Origin: Bacteroidota bacterium
Lineage (GTDB): Bacteria; Bacteroidota; Bacteroidia; Chitinophagales; UBA8649
Direction of reading: 5' to 3'
Length of the DNA: 42,964 nucleotides
NCBI GenBank assembly: GCA_002862745.1
Contig: PKDX01000019.1
Span: 1 to 42,964, forward strand
Every line of letters begins with the position of its first letter. The first letter of the stretch is position 1. Below the pieces are notes generated by a model that saw only the letters and a list, made by a program, of their open reading frames with translations, did not search any database and was not told the origin of the DNA. A program made the translations under genes and the position numbers. This document shows positions 32,548 to 41,639 of the stretch, piece by piece.

Positions 32548-34623
32548 ATGTCTCTTTCGCGTTTTTGTAAAAAACCAGCCCTTTCTGCTCTAGAGAACGA
32601 TTTTAACATTCGCTCTATCCAGGACCTCGTCTACTGTTTTCCTTTTCGCTATGAAAAACGAGAAAGCCTAGAGGATTGGAAAACATTAAATCAATACATC
32701 GGCCAGACTATTGGCCTTTCAGGGAAGGTATTAGATGCAAAGCTTGAGGGACATCCCCGCAGACAACGACTTCGGGTTCGGCTTAGCCAGTCAGGTGTTT
32801 ATTTAGACCTGGTGTATTTTAAACACGCTCAGTGGATGATTAAGAAGTTTGCCCTTGGCCAACCGATTGCCATTATGGGGAAACTACAAGCCCATAAAGG
32901 AAAACTCACCATGGCTCATCCAGAGATTGTTCCAAGTGCCTCACTAAAAAAAGACACAGGTCTCGTTGCCGTATACCCCAGCAGCGAAAAGCTAAAGAAA
33001 GCTGGGTTAGATAGCAATGGAATGGGAAAGCTCATTCGACAAGTGCTTAAGGAGGCCGATGCCCAAGAATTTCAAGAGCGTTTACCCGAATATCTAATGC
33101 AACATTTTGGGCCCAAAAGCAGGCTTGAAGCATTGCAGCGTATTCATAAACCATCAAGTTTCGAGGAGGCCCATTTAGCCTTACAATATTTCAAGTTTGA
33201 AGAAATCTTCTGGTTTAAGTTTCAGCAGGAAATTGCCAAAAGACAAGTAGGCAAAAAGTCTTCTGACGTGTTGTTTTCCGCTATAGGGGATAACATGAAT
33301 ACCTTCTACAATGAGATACTTCCCTTTTCGCTAACCAAAGCACAAAAACGCGTAATTAAAACCATTCGCGAGGATACGGCTTCCGGGCGGCAAATGAATC
33401 GATTGCTCCAAGGAGATGTGGGAAGTGGAAAAACCATTGTAGCTTTTTTTGCGACCCTTCTTGCCATTGATAATGGTTACCAAGTGTGCTTAATGGCACC
33501 TACTGAAATTTTGAGTCAGCAGCATTTCGAAGGCCTTCAACCCTTTTGTCGCAAACTTGGCCTCCGTTGTGCGTTGCTTACTGGGTCTACTCCTGCAGCA
33601 GAGCGAAAAACCCTTTTACTGGGCACTAAGTCCGGACAGATTGATCTCTTGATTGGAACCCATGCATTATTGGAAGACCGTGTTCAATTTGAATCCCTTG
33701 GCTTGGCCATCATCGATGAGCAGCACAGATTCGGAGTTGCTCAGCGCGCAAAACTTTGGGCTAAGAACTCACAGCCGCCCCATATACTTGTTATGACCGC
33801 CACCCCTATTCCGCGGACCCTTGCCATGACCCTATATGGAGATTTAGATGTTTCGGTAATTGATGAATTACCGCCGGGTCGCCAACCCATAAACACCACC
33901 TGGGAAAAGGACAGCTCACGATTAAAAGTGTTTGGGTTTATAAAGGAGCAAGTGGGTCAAGGGCATCAAGTGTATGTCGTATACCCATTAATCGAAGAAT
34001 CCCAGAAACTTGACCTCAAAGACTTACAAGATGGGTACGAGAGCTTAGAGCGATATTTTCCCAAGCCAAAATATCAACTTGGTATAGTGCATGGGCGCAT
34101 GCACCCCAAGGATAAAGATTTTGAGATGAAGCGATTCGCCTCAAACGAAAGCCAAATTCTTGTAGCCACCACGGTGATTGAAGTCGGCGTTAATGTTCCC
34201 AATGCCACGGTAATGGTTATTGAAAATGCCGAGCGCTTTGGTCTTTCTCAGTTGCATCAATTGCGGGGAAGGATTGGACGTGGTAGTGCAAAATCCTACT
34301 GTATTTTGTTAACCTCTAATGAAATTTCTGAAGTGGCTCAACGAAGAATGCAAATTATGACCACAAGTCAAGATGGCTTCCGCATTGCACAAGAAGACCT
34401 TCTTATCCGAGGACCTGGAGATATTGCAGGAACAAAACAAAGTGGCCTACTCGATTTTAAAGCCATTGATCTGGCTAACGACACAAATATTGTGCACTCC
34501 GCTGCCGAATGGGTAAAAGCTATACTCGACAAAGACAGTATGCTTGAGAAGAAGGAAAACCTTGTACTTCGAAACCGTTTGTATGAACTTAAACCGAAGT
34601 GGTCTTGGTCTGAAATTAGCTGA
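32548..34623 (+). CDS. recG: ATP-dependent DNA helicase RecG
   Basis: RecG regresses stalled forks and processes branched DNA. The 691-residue protein has an N-terminal wedge/OB domain (about 50-150, GLSGKVLDAKLEGHPRRQRL), then helicase motifs: LTKAQKRVI, Walker A GDVGSGKT (about 289-296), IIDEQHRFG (DEQH box near 388), MTATPIPRTLAMTLYGDLDVS, VATTVIEVGVNVPNA and QLRGRIGRG. The C-terminal TRG-type motif region (GDIAGTKQSGLLDFK) is present. It lies 12 bases after gldD and converges on dnaN with an eight-base overlap. Confidence 0.97.
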   Translation: MSLSRFCKKPALSALENDFNIRSIQDLVYCFPFRYEKRESLEDWKTLNQYIGQTIGLSGKVLDAKLEGHPRRQRLRVRLSQSGVYLDLVYFKHAQWMIKKFALGQPIAIMGKLQAHKGKLTMAHPEIVPSASLKKDTGLVAVYPSSEKLKKAGLDSNGMGKLIRQVLKEADAQEFQERLPEYLMQHFGPKSRLEALQRIHKPSSFEEAHLALQYFKFEEIFWFKFQQEIAKRQVGKKSSDVLFSAIGDNMNTFYNEILPFSLTKAQKRVIKTIREDTASGRQMNRLLQGDVGSGKTIVAFFATLLAIDNGYQVCLMAPTEILSQQHFEGLQPFCRKLGLRCALLTGSTPAAERKTLLLGTKSGQIDLLIGTHALLEDRVQFESLGLAIIDEQHRFGVAQRAKLWAKNSQPPHILVMTATPIPRTLAMTLYGDLDVSVIDELPPGRQPINTTWEKDSSRLKVFGFIKEQVGQGHQVYVVYPLIEESQKLDLKDLQDGYESLERYFPKPKYQLGIVHGRMHPKDKDFEMKRFASNESQILVATTVIEVGVNVPNATVMVIENAERFGLSQLHQLRGRIGRGSAKSYCILLTSNEISEVAQRRMQIMTTSQDGFRIAQEDLLIRGPGDIAGTKQSGLLDFKAIDLANDTNIVHSAAEWVKAILDKDSMLEKKENLVLRNRLYELKPKWSWSEIS

Positions 34624-35731
34624 TCATTACAGGCATTACCAACATGGTGATTTCCTCACCAGACTCTTGGTTTTTGGGCAATAGAAGCCCTGCACTACTC
34701 GGTGAAGAAAGCTTTAGCTCTACTTCCTTTCCTTCAAGCACACCCAACATTTCGATCAAGAATCGAGCATTGAAACCTATCTCCAAATCGCTTCCCTCAA
34801 ATTCTGCTGGAACGCTTTCGTAGGCCTCATTGGCAAAGTCCAAATCCTGAGTGCTCACCTTAAGCTGCCCTGCCTGAACGTTTAAGACGACCTGGAAGGT
34901 CGTGCGATTAGAGAAAAGAGATACACGCTTTAACATATTCTGAAAGGTGATTCGATCTAGACTCAGTCGATTATCATTTTGCATTGGAATCACTGCATTG
35001 TAGTCTGGAAACTTAGCATCAACCAAACGACACATTAATGAGGTGTCACCAAAGTGAAAGAACACGTTGTTAGCTGTCTGCTCAACTTTTACAGAAACAC
35101 TCTCCGCAGGAAGGCTTCCTTTAAGCAAGGAAAGCGCCTTTTTGGGAACAATGAACGAAGTGGTTTGATTACAGCTAACATTCGTGTTCTTGTACTTCAC
35201 TAATTTGCTAGCATCTGTGCTTACCATAATTAGACCATCCATATCACACTGAAAGAATACACCTGTCATGGCAGGACGCAACTCATCATTGCTTACCGCA
35301 AAGAGTGTATGCTGGATCCCTCGAATCAGCGAATCAGAAGGAACATCCATTGAAAATGGATCTTCTAAGACCGGAAGTGCAGGGAATTCCTCTGGATTCT
35401 CACCCGCAAGCTTGTATTTACCATTTTCCGAGTGAATTTCCACGCCATAGGTTTCTTCATCAAAAGAAATCGTGATGGGCTGTTCCGGAAGCGTTTTTAA
35501 TGTGTCGAGCAAAATCTTTGCAGGAATCGCAACACTTCCATTCTCCGAAGCCTCGACTTCTAACGAGGTGCGTATGGAGGTTTCGAGGTCTGTTGCCCGT
35601 ACAGTTAACGTGCCTTGTTGAATATCAAAATGAAAGTCTTCTAAAATGGGAAGTACCGTATTAGTACTTACCACTCCTTGAATTCGTTGAAGCTTTTGCT
35701 GAAGTAAGGTGGTCGAAACGACAAAACGCAT
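34616..35731 (-). CDS. dnaN: DNA polymerase III beta subunit (sliding clamp)
   Basis: DnaN is the ring-shaped clamp that holds the replicative polymerase on DNA. The 371-residue protein shows three repeated clamp domains: MRFVVSTTLLQQKLQRIQGVVSTNTVLPIL at the start, then LAGENPEEFPALPVLEDPFSM, RPAMTGVFFQCD, DAKFPDYNAVIP and a C-terminus ending MLVMPVMIS, the usual hydrophobic C-terminal pattern. Length is normal. It is not next to dnaA or oriC here; it follows the gldA-gldF-gldG-DUF4340 set by 46 bases and has its own candidate promoter. Confidence 0.97.
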   Translation of the reverse strand: MRFVVSTTLLQQKLQRIQGVVSTNTVLPILEDFHFDIQQGTLTVRATDLETSIRTSLEVEASENGSVAIPAKILLDTLKTLPEQPITISFDEETYGVEIHSENGKYKLAGENPEEFPALPVLEDPFSMDVPSDSLIRGIQHTLFAVSNDELRPAMTGVFFQCDMDGLIMVSTDASKLVKYKNTNVSCNQTTSFIVPKKALSLLKGSLPAESVSVKVEQTANNVFFHFGDTSLMCRLVDAKFPDYNAVIPMQNDNRLSLDRITFQNMLKRVSLFSNRTTFQVVLNVQAGQLKVSTQDLDFANEAYESVPAEFEGSDLEIGFNARFLIEMLGVLEGKEVELKLSSPSSAGLLLPKNQESGEEITMLVMPVMIS

Positions 35732-35745
35732 AACAATGATTTATT

Positions 35746-35753
35746 TAAAGATA
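35746..35753 (-). promoter_or_regulatory. Candidate -7 box of a promoter for dnaN
   Basis: On the minus strand this reads TATCTTTA (TAnnTTTG with one mismatch), 14 bases before the dnaN ATG and inside the 46-base gap after the DUF4340 gene. No TTG is found at the expected spacing, so support is partial. Confidence 0.35.
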
Positions 35754-35777
35754 GTATTTCAGATTAGACCTTTCTGT

Positions 35778-36821
35778 CTATTTTTTATCTGAAGGCAAAA
35801 AGAATGATACTGGCTTTACCATAGGCTGCATAAAGGCAAAGGCCTGCAGTTCAAACCATGAAGGCTGACCCTCAACTTCCCCAAAGAATTGATCGCTCAC
35901 ATACTCTCCCTCAGGGCAGCCCAAAGATGATGTACAGGGCATCCTGTAAACATGGAGAACCCACTTGCCGCCTTCCAAACTGTGGACAACTAGAGAGACT
36001 AGTTTGTCGTTATCCCGCACGATTCCCTGTGCTTCATACGCTGTATTATAGCGCTGAACTTGAATGCTTGCAAAATCTCTGATATAGCTTCGAGCTCTGA
36101 GTGTATCCACCGAATAATTTCCGTCACTTGTATGAATTGTTCTTCCAGCCCAATCAAGGACATAACTTTCATCATTGGGCCCACCAAGCGTATCGTAAAA
36201 CACCACGTCAATCCATTGAATTTGCTCCAGGGGCTTGTCCATGGATAAAATGCTTCGGTCCCGCATAGATTCCGCTCCAAATTCTGCCATACTTGGGTCA
36301 AAGGCGCTCGTAAAATCCCGCGTAATCTTCTTTTTTTCATCAGACACCCATGCTTGATGCAAGGCGCCTTCCATAACATCATCAGAGGCAAAGCAAACAA
36401 AGGTTTTAGAAGGGTCAAAGGCTGTTACCAAGTAGAATGTCTTCTGTGTTCCGTCAGCCCAATCAACAGTAACTCGCAAGCCCTTATCTCTGAGCGCCTG
36501 GCGCGCTGTAACCTCTTGACTTTCCCTGACCGATTCAAAGGACGCGTTATATAGGGCGTCAAGCATTTCCTCAGCAAAAGAAGCATTCATGGCTTGGTTA
36601 TCCTTGTTGACCCATGAAGACTCCTTAAGGATAAAATCAACCTCATCGCCCGATGTTGACTGAATGGAAATACGCTGCACAACAACCGCTGTATCGTAAA
36701 AAAGATATGCCGTGGACGGTTCTGAAGGATCCTCAAGATTTGGGCGACATGCCAAAAGAAAAAGAAGCATAACCCAGAACCCGCTTAGGCGAAAATCATT
36801 TATGTACATTATTTTTTTCAT
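35778..36821 (-). CDS. DUF4340-like lipoprotein of the Gld ABC operon
   Basis: The 347-residue product begins MKKIMYINDF and has a signal sequence with the lipobox LLAC. Mature residues run through beta-rich segments such as VQRISIQSTSGDEVDFILKESSWVNKDNQAMN and LRVTVDWADGTQKTFYL, like DUF4340, a family that often accompanies GldG-type ABC auxiliary proteins. I chose ATG 36821 because it makes an ATGA overlap with the gldG stop and starts the signal peptide. A role in the GldAFG complex is inferred from position and anchoring. Confidence 0.7.
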   Translation of the reverse strand: MKKIMYINDFRLSGFWVMLLFLLACRPNLEDPSEPSTAYLFYDTAVVVQRISIQSTSGDEVDFILKESSWVNKDNQAMNASFAEEMLDALYNASFESVRESQEVTARQALRDKGLRVTVDWADGTQKTFYLVTAFDPSKTFVCFASDDVMEGALHQAWVSDEKKKITRDFTSAFDPSMAEFGAESMRDRSILSMDKPLEQIQWIDVVFYDTLGGPNDESYVLDWAGRTIHTSDGNYSVDTLRARSYIRDFASIQVQRYNTAYEAQGIVRDNDKLVSLVVHSLEGGKWVLHVYRMPCTSSLGCPEGEYVSDQFFGEVEGQPSWFELQAFAFMQPMVKPVSFFLPSDKK

Positions 36822-38503
36822 AATGCGCGTTGCTTTCGAATATAATACACTAGCCCCCCCATAAACAGCAAAGAAAGAAGTGGTATTAAAAAATTTATCC
36901 ATAACCACTTACTGCGCGTTCTACTCAGGCACTCCGTATCCATATAAACATCCTTTCTTAATGTGGTCTCTTGGATTATCATGTCTTCCTCTCCAAGGAT
37001 ATATTCCACGCAGTTTCTTAGGAAATCTCTATTGCCATATCGTACCTGTCCTTCACTTGTGCTGTTAAGGCCCATTTCTCCTAATCCGCCGCGAACCATA
37101 TCGCCATCGGCAAAAAGCATCACTTTGGACGAAGAAGTTCTATAGACGCCATTAAGTTTGGTCATCATGTCGTAATGGGAAGGAATTTCACCTTCCAATA
37201 AGTAACCAACTACTCCCTGTTCCCCTTCAAAAGAAGATAGCGCAAAACTATCACGAGCATATTCAGCTAGGGAAATGGTATTCCATTCCGGAAAATAATT
37301 GACATACGGAGAAGTTATAAGCAGTGGGGTGTATTCTATGCCCGGTCTTCGATGTTTTAGATCAAAAGTACTTGCATATCTACCCAATATAGGAGCATCT
37401 AACTGACCCGTTGGGTGGCTTGGGTCGGCATCAAATAGGCCAAAAAACGGCCACAAGAGTTCCTTGAGTTCTGGTTGTCGCGTCTGTTCCAACGAAAGAC
37501 CATCAAGGCTTCCTCCAGTTGGCAATTCCTGGCGAACACAAGTAAAATTCTGAACAAGGTGCTTATTCAACCGGAGGCCATAAGACGACAAGAGTGGCTC
37601 TATGCCAAGCTCTATTCCCAAAACAAATTCTTTAAACCTGTTTTCGGGTTGTAAGAAACAGGGGTCTAAAAACATCATTAGATTCCCTCCATTCATGACA
37701 AAGTCATCGATGCTTTTCAGCGCGATGTCTGAAAACGCTGGGCTTTTGGGCTGGGCTATAATCAAAAGGTCTATTGATTCGGGAATGACGCTTGGTTTAT
37801 CATTATCGATAAACAAAGTATCTAGAGCAAAGAACGCATCTGCACCCAGCAGGTCGCCCAAATCATCTAAATCCGTATTCCCATCGCCTGAGCTCAATTC
37901 GTCATGTCCCGAAGCAATGGCTATTCTTGGAATACTCGGTCTAAGAAGTTTCGCAATGCCCTGATAAAAACGATGCTCCATGTTCGCTAGTGAACCGGCC
38001 ACATCTTCATCGCTAGATACTGCCTGCGAAGAAGTCAAATCAATTACGACTTGTTGGCCTTTGTAGCCGATTGCAGCATAGGGATACACTTGGCTTATGA
38101 CGCGCTCTGCGCCACGCTCTGTACTGTGGAGTATAGGAAACTTCCTAGCAGCATTTAAGGCCTCTTTTTCGGTCAATGACTCCTCCAAATTAACTTGAGT
38201 GACCGATACCCCTTGGGGCGCATGCTTGCGAAAATTATCCATCAAAATTTCTACTTCGCTATTTAGCTGTCTGTAGGCTGGGGGGAGGGGCACCTCTTTG
38301 CGATTCTCGCCAAGATAGATTCGAATTTCTATAGGAGCATCTAGGGATGACAAAAGACGGCTGGTCTTATCACCTAATGTAAAACGGTGGTCGGAAGTGA
38401 GGTCCACGCGCACTGGATAACGGGAAAGAAGCATAAAGGCCACCCAAAAGATTAGAACCAAAGCGGTCGGCAAAAAGGACCAATGTTTTAGGACCTTATT
38501 CAT
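36818..38503 (-). CDS. gldG: Gliding motility-associated ABC transporter auxiliary protein GldG
   Basis: The 561-residue protein has an N-terminal membrane segment (FLPTALVLIFWVAFMLL), a long periplasmic domain of the ABC_transp_aux type (YPVRVDLTSDHRFTLGDKTSRLL, IAIASGHDELSSGDG, GGNLMMFLDPCF) and a C-terminal membrane segment (WLWINFLIPLLSLLFMGGLVYYI). That layout is typical of GldG, which with GldA and GldF forms a transporter needed for gliding in Flavobacterium johnsoniae. I chose Met at 38503, giving an ATGA overlap with gldF; an ATG at 38524 adds seven residues. Confidence 0.9.
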   Translation of the reverse strand: MNKVLKHWSFLPTALVLIFWVAFMLLSRYPVRVDLTSDHRFTLGDKTSRLLSSLDAPIEIRIYLGENRKEVPLPPAYRQLNSEVEILMDNFRKHAPQGVSVTQVNLEESLTEKEALNAARKFPILHSTERGAERVISQVYPYAAIGYKGQQVVIDLTSSQAVSSDEDVAGSLANMEHRFYQGIAKLLRPSIPRIAIASGHDELSSGDGNTDLDDLGDLLGADAFFALDTLFIDNDKPSVIPESIDLLIIAQPKSPAFSDIALKSIDDFVMNGGNLMMFLDPCFLQPENRFKEFVLGIELGIEPLLSSYGLRLNKHLVQNFTCVRQELPTGGSLDGLSLEQTRQPELKELLWPFFGLFDADPSHPTGQLDAPILGRYASTFDLKHRRPGIEYTPLLITSPYVNYFPEWNTISLAEYARDSFALSSFEGEQGVVGYLLEGEIPSHYDMMTKLNGVYRTSSSKVMLFADGDMVRGGLGEMGLNSTSEGQVRYGNRDFLRNCVEYILGEEDMIIQETTLRKDVYMDTECLSRTRSKWLWINFLIPLLSLLFMGGLVYYIRKQRAL

Positions 38504-39246
38504 AGTTTCTTGAAATTTGGCCACCGTGCAATAATCAATATTGCAAGGGATAAAAAGGTTACAATGATTGCCATAAAATAGGCGACATCTGCAAAATCTA
38601 ATAGCCCAATACTTATGCTCTCATAATGGGCCTTAAATCCCATACCGTTAATCACAAAATCCCAATATCCGGCAAATTGTCTCTTTTCAGAAATCAATTC
38701 GAAACCCAAATAACCCATGGCGTTTATCGTGGCTGACAACAAAAAAGCAACGACTTGGCTTCGTAATAAAATCGATGTAAAGAGACCTACCGCAGAAAAG
38801 GTCATCCCCAAAAGCATTAAGCCGAGATAGGCCCCAAGTATAGGCCCATAATCCAACGACACATTATCTACAGCAAGCGCTTGGACTGAAGGTATATAAG
38901 TAATTGCGGTAAGCGCAAGCGTAAGGGCAACAATACTAATCGCTGCAAAGTACTTTCCTAATACAATCTGTATAGAGGACAGGGGCTTTGTTACGAGCAA
39001 CTCCAGGGTCCCTTCTGCTGATTCTTCAGCAAACTGCCGCATGGTTGCCGCACTAACAACCAATATTAAAAAAATGGGTGCCCAGGTAAAAAATGGATCA
39101 AGGGATAAAATGGTTCGCTCCAAAATACTATGGGATGGAAAAACCCAGACATAAAGCCCCGTAAGCAATACAAAAAGGGCTATCGAAGCATAGCCAACAA
39201 TTTGTCCAAAAAACTGGAGAAACTCTTTTTTGTAAATCGCTATCAT
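38500..39246 (-). CDS. gldF: Gliding motility-associated ABC transporter permease GldF
   Basis: This 248-residue permease has six hydrophobic segments and the GldF/ABC-2 pattern: MIAIYKKEFLQFFGQIVGYASIALFVL at the start, FTWAPIFLILVVSAATMRQFAEES and EGTLELLVTKPLSSIQIVLGKY. It is the membrane part that GldA drives. It overlaps gldA (ATGA) at one end and gldG (ATGA) at the other, which argues for tight co-translation of the complex. The transported substrate is not known. Confidence 0.92.
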   Translation of the reverse strand: MIAIYKKEFLQFFGQIVGYASIALFVLLTGLYVWVFPSHSILERTILSLDPFFTWAPIFLILVVSAATMRQFAEESAEGTLELLVTKPLSSIQIVLGKYFAAISIVALTLALTAITYIPSVQALAVDNVSLDYGPILGAYLGLMLLGMTFSAVGLFTSILLRSQVVAFLLSATINAMGYLGFELISEKRQFAGYWDFVINGMGFKAHYESISIGLLDFADVAYFMAIIVTFLSLAILIIARWPNFKKL

Positions 39247-39965
39247 TCCGAGGTATTGGTGTTTAATGAGGTATAGTGTGCGAACGCTTTCTCCAAGTTT
39301 GGTCCATGTCGTTCTAGCAATTCCGACAATTTCTTATCGGCCACTAGTTTTCCTTGGTTGATAATTATTACCCGGTCACATAACGCCTGAACCTCTTGCA
39401 TAAGGTGGGTAGATAAAATGATGGCTTTATGATCTGCAATTTCCCGGAGCCTCGATCGAATTTCAACCAACTGGTTGGGATCCAATCCCGAATGTGGCTC
39501 ATCTAAAATCAAAAGGTCGGGGTCGTGAATTAATGCGTGGGCAAGACCCACTCGTTGCTTATACCCCTTGGAAAGTTGTCCTATCTTTTTATGCGCTTCT
39601 TGCTGAAGACCGACAAGGTGTATCGTTTCTTCAATGCGCTGACGAGTGTTACTTACACCCGTTATTGAGGCAGCAAAACGCAAAAACTCTCGCACATACA
39701 GATCATAGTACAAGGGGTTGCCTTCGGGCAAATAACCTATTTTTTGTCGGATGGTTTGTCTATTGGATTCAACCTCTAAGCCATTGACCTTGATGCTTCC
39801 CTTGCTTGGGCGAATAAATCCCATAATCATCCGCATGGTCGTAGACTTTCCAGCCCCATTAGGGCCCAAGAAGCCCACAATCTCACCTTTGCCGACCTGA
39901 AAACTCAGGGCATCCACTGCATGTTGTGCTCCGTAAATTTTTGAAACCTGATCTAATTGTATCAT
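39243..39965 (-). CDS. gldA: Gliding motility-associated ABC transporter ATP-binding protein GldA
   Basis: The 240-residue ATPase has Walker A GPNGAGKST (34-42), a Q-loop region IGYLPEGNPLYYDLYVREFLRF, signature QLSKGYKQRVGLAHALI, Walker B LLILDEP and the switch His in ILSTHLMQEV. It powers GldF/GldG. Similarity to GldA is judged by this neighbourhood and the ABC-2 export subfamily; alone the sequence could be any ABC-2 ATPase. It is the first gene of its operon and is divergent from glyQS, with a 12-bp inverted repeat in the gap. Confidence 0.9.
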   Translation of the reverse strand: MIQLDQVSKIYGAQHAVDALSFQVGKGEIVGFLGPNGAGKSTTMRMIMGFIRPSKGSIKVNGLEVESNRQTIRQKIGYLPEGNPLYYDLYVREFLRFAASITGVSNTRQRIEETIHLVGLQQEAHKKIGQLSKGYKQRVGLAHALIHDPDLLILDEPHSGLDPNQLVEIRSRLREIADHKAIILSTHLMQEVQALCDRVIIINQGKLVADKKLSELLERHGPNLEKAFAHYTSLNTNTSE

Positions 39966-39983
39966 AGGTTGACAATCCGTTGC

Positions 39984-40045
39984 CTAAAGGTAACGCGAAA
40001 AGTAGAGCTTTCTTTTATAGAAAAGTTAAGCTTCGTTACCTTTAG
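39984..40045. promoter_or_regulatory. Inverted repeat with divergent -7-like boxes between gldA and glyQS
   Basis: The arms CTAAAGGTAACG (39984-39995) and CGTTACCTTTAG (40034-40045) are perfect inverted copies with a 38-base spacer. Each arm read outward contains TACCTTTA, a TAnnTTTG-type -7 box: minus strand toward gldA (ATG at 39965) and plus strand toward glyQS (ATG at 40059). Neither has a good TTG at about 19 bases. Divergent promoters are the simplest reading; a regulator binding site is also possible. Confidence 0.55.
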
Positions 40046-40058
40046 CTCAAGTTTAATC

Positions 40059-41606
40059 ATGGCACAACAAACAACGCATTCCACAGACCATTTTCAACTC
40101 GTAATATCTCACTGTAAAGAATATGGCTTTGTCTTTGGGTCTAGCGATATATACGATGGACTAAGCGCCGTCTATGACTATGGCCCCAATGGAGTTTTAC
40201 TTAAAAATGCCTTGCGCAATTATTGGTGGAAAGATATGGTGCAAAGACACGACAACATTGTTGGTCTCGATGCAGCCATTTTTATGCATCCCAAAACATG
40301 GAAGGCCTCTGGCCACGTAGATGCGTTTAATGATCCATTAATTGACAATAAGGATTCCAAAAAGAGATACCGAGCTGATGTCCTAGTTGAAGAATACATC
40401 GCTAAAATTGAGGGTAAAATTCAAAAGGATGTAGATAAAGCTAAAAAGCGATTTGGTGATGCCTTTGACGAGGCGCAGTTCCGCGCCACAAATGGCAACA
40501 CAGTCCGAAGAGCAAAAGAAATTGAAGACGTTACCCAACGATTAAAAGAGGCGCTAGACCAAGAGGACCTAAGTCATTTTACCGCCCTAATCAACGACCT
40601 TGGTATAACATGTCCTGTTTCAGGAAGCAAAAACTGGACAGAAGTTCGACGGTTTAACTTGATGTTTCACACACAACTTGGCAACATATCGGGCGAAGAA
40701 TCTAAGCTCTATCTTCGTCCTGAGACCGCCCAAGGCATTTTTGTCAACTTCCTCAACACCCTTAATTCCACCCGCCAAAAGATTCCATTTGGTATAGCCC
40801 AAACGGGTAAAGCTTTTCGAAATGAGATTGTCGCACGACAATTCATCTTTAGAATGCGTGAATTTGAACAGATGGAGATGCAATTTTTTGTTCCACCAGG
40901 TTCAGGACCTGAACATTATGCCTTTTGGAAAGAGGAGCGCCTTAAGTGGCACCACCGTCTCGGGCTAGGGACGGATAATTACCGCTTCCACGATCATATA
41001 AAAACCGCGCATTATGCTGATGCGGCGCTCGATATTGAGTTTAAGTTTCCTTTTGGTTTTAAAGAATTAGAGGGTATTCACTCTCGGACGGACTTCGACT
41101 TAAAACAGCATGAAGCATTGAGTGGCAAAAAACTACAAGTTTTTGATCCTGTGAGCAATAGCCATTTTACGCCCAATGTTATTGAAACTTCTATTGGACT
41201 TGATCGGCTCTTCCTTGCCGTTATGTGTGCAAGCCTAAAAGAAGAACTCTTGGATAACGGACAACACCGCCGGGTCCTAAGCCTTCCTGCGCCTTTGGCT
41301 CCAAATCATCTTGCCATATTGCCGCTTGTAAAAAAGGATGGTCTTCCCGAACTCGCTAAGAAAATCTTTCATGAGGCCCAACTTGATATGATGTGTCAAT
41401 ATGATGATAAAGATTCTATAGGTAAGCGCTACCGTCGTCAAGATGCCCTTGGAAGCCCCTATTGTCTTACCATTGACCACGATAGTCTTCAGGATAACCA
41501 AGTAACCTTGCGAGAACGGGATAGCATGCAGCAGGAAAGAATGGCCGTTGCCGAAGCGCTTGACCGCGTACAGAAAGCAACTTCTTTGCGATCATTATAT
41601 CAATAG
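40059..41606 (+). CDS. glyQS: Glycine--tRNA ligase (single-chain, class II)
   Basis: The enzyme charges tRNA(Gly) with glycine. The 515-residue protein is the alpha-2 type: CKEYGFVFGSSDIYDGLSAVYDYGPNGVLLKN (class II motif 1 region), LYLRPETAQGIFVNF, RNEIVARQFIFRMREFEQME (motif 2) and NVIETSIGLDRLFLAVM (motif 3). An insertion with a basic helical stretch (residues about 105-190) is usual for this type. I chose ATG 40059 (MAQQTTHS); the frame is open to 39957 but those residues read through the promoter repeat. It stands alone, divergent from gldA. Confidence 0.96.
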   Translation: MAQQTTHSTDHFQLVISHCKEYGFVFGSSDIYDGLSAVYDYGPNGVLLKNALRNYWWKDMVQRHDNIVGLDAAIFMHPKTWKASGHVDAFNDPLIDNKDSKKRYRADVLVEEYIAKIEGKIQKDVDKAKKRFGDAFDEAQFRATNGNTVRRAKEIEDVTQRLKEALDQEDLSHFTALINDLGITCPVSGSKNWTEVRRFNLMFHTQLGNISGEESKLYLRPETAQGIFVNFLNTLNSTRQKIPFGIAQTGKAFRNEIVARQFIFRMREFEQMEMQFFVPPGSGPEHYAFWKEERLKWHHRLGLGTDNYRFHDHIKTAHYADAALDIEFKFPFGFKELEGIHSRTDFDLKQHEALSGKKLQVFDPVSNSHFTPNVIETSIGLDRLFLAVMCASLKEELLDNGQHRRVLSLPAPLAPNHLAILPLVKKDGLPELAKKIFHEAQLDMMCQYDDKDSIGKRYRRQDALGSPYCLTIDHDSLQDNQVTLRERDSMQQERMAVAEALDRVQKATSLRSLYQ

Positions 41607-41639
41607 GTAGTATCTTATTGGTCTCCGATAACATTTTCT

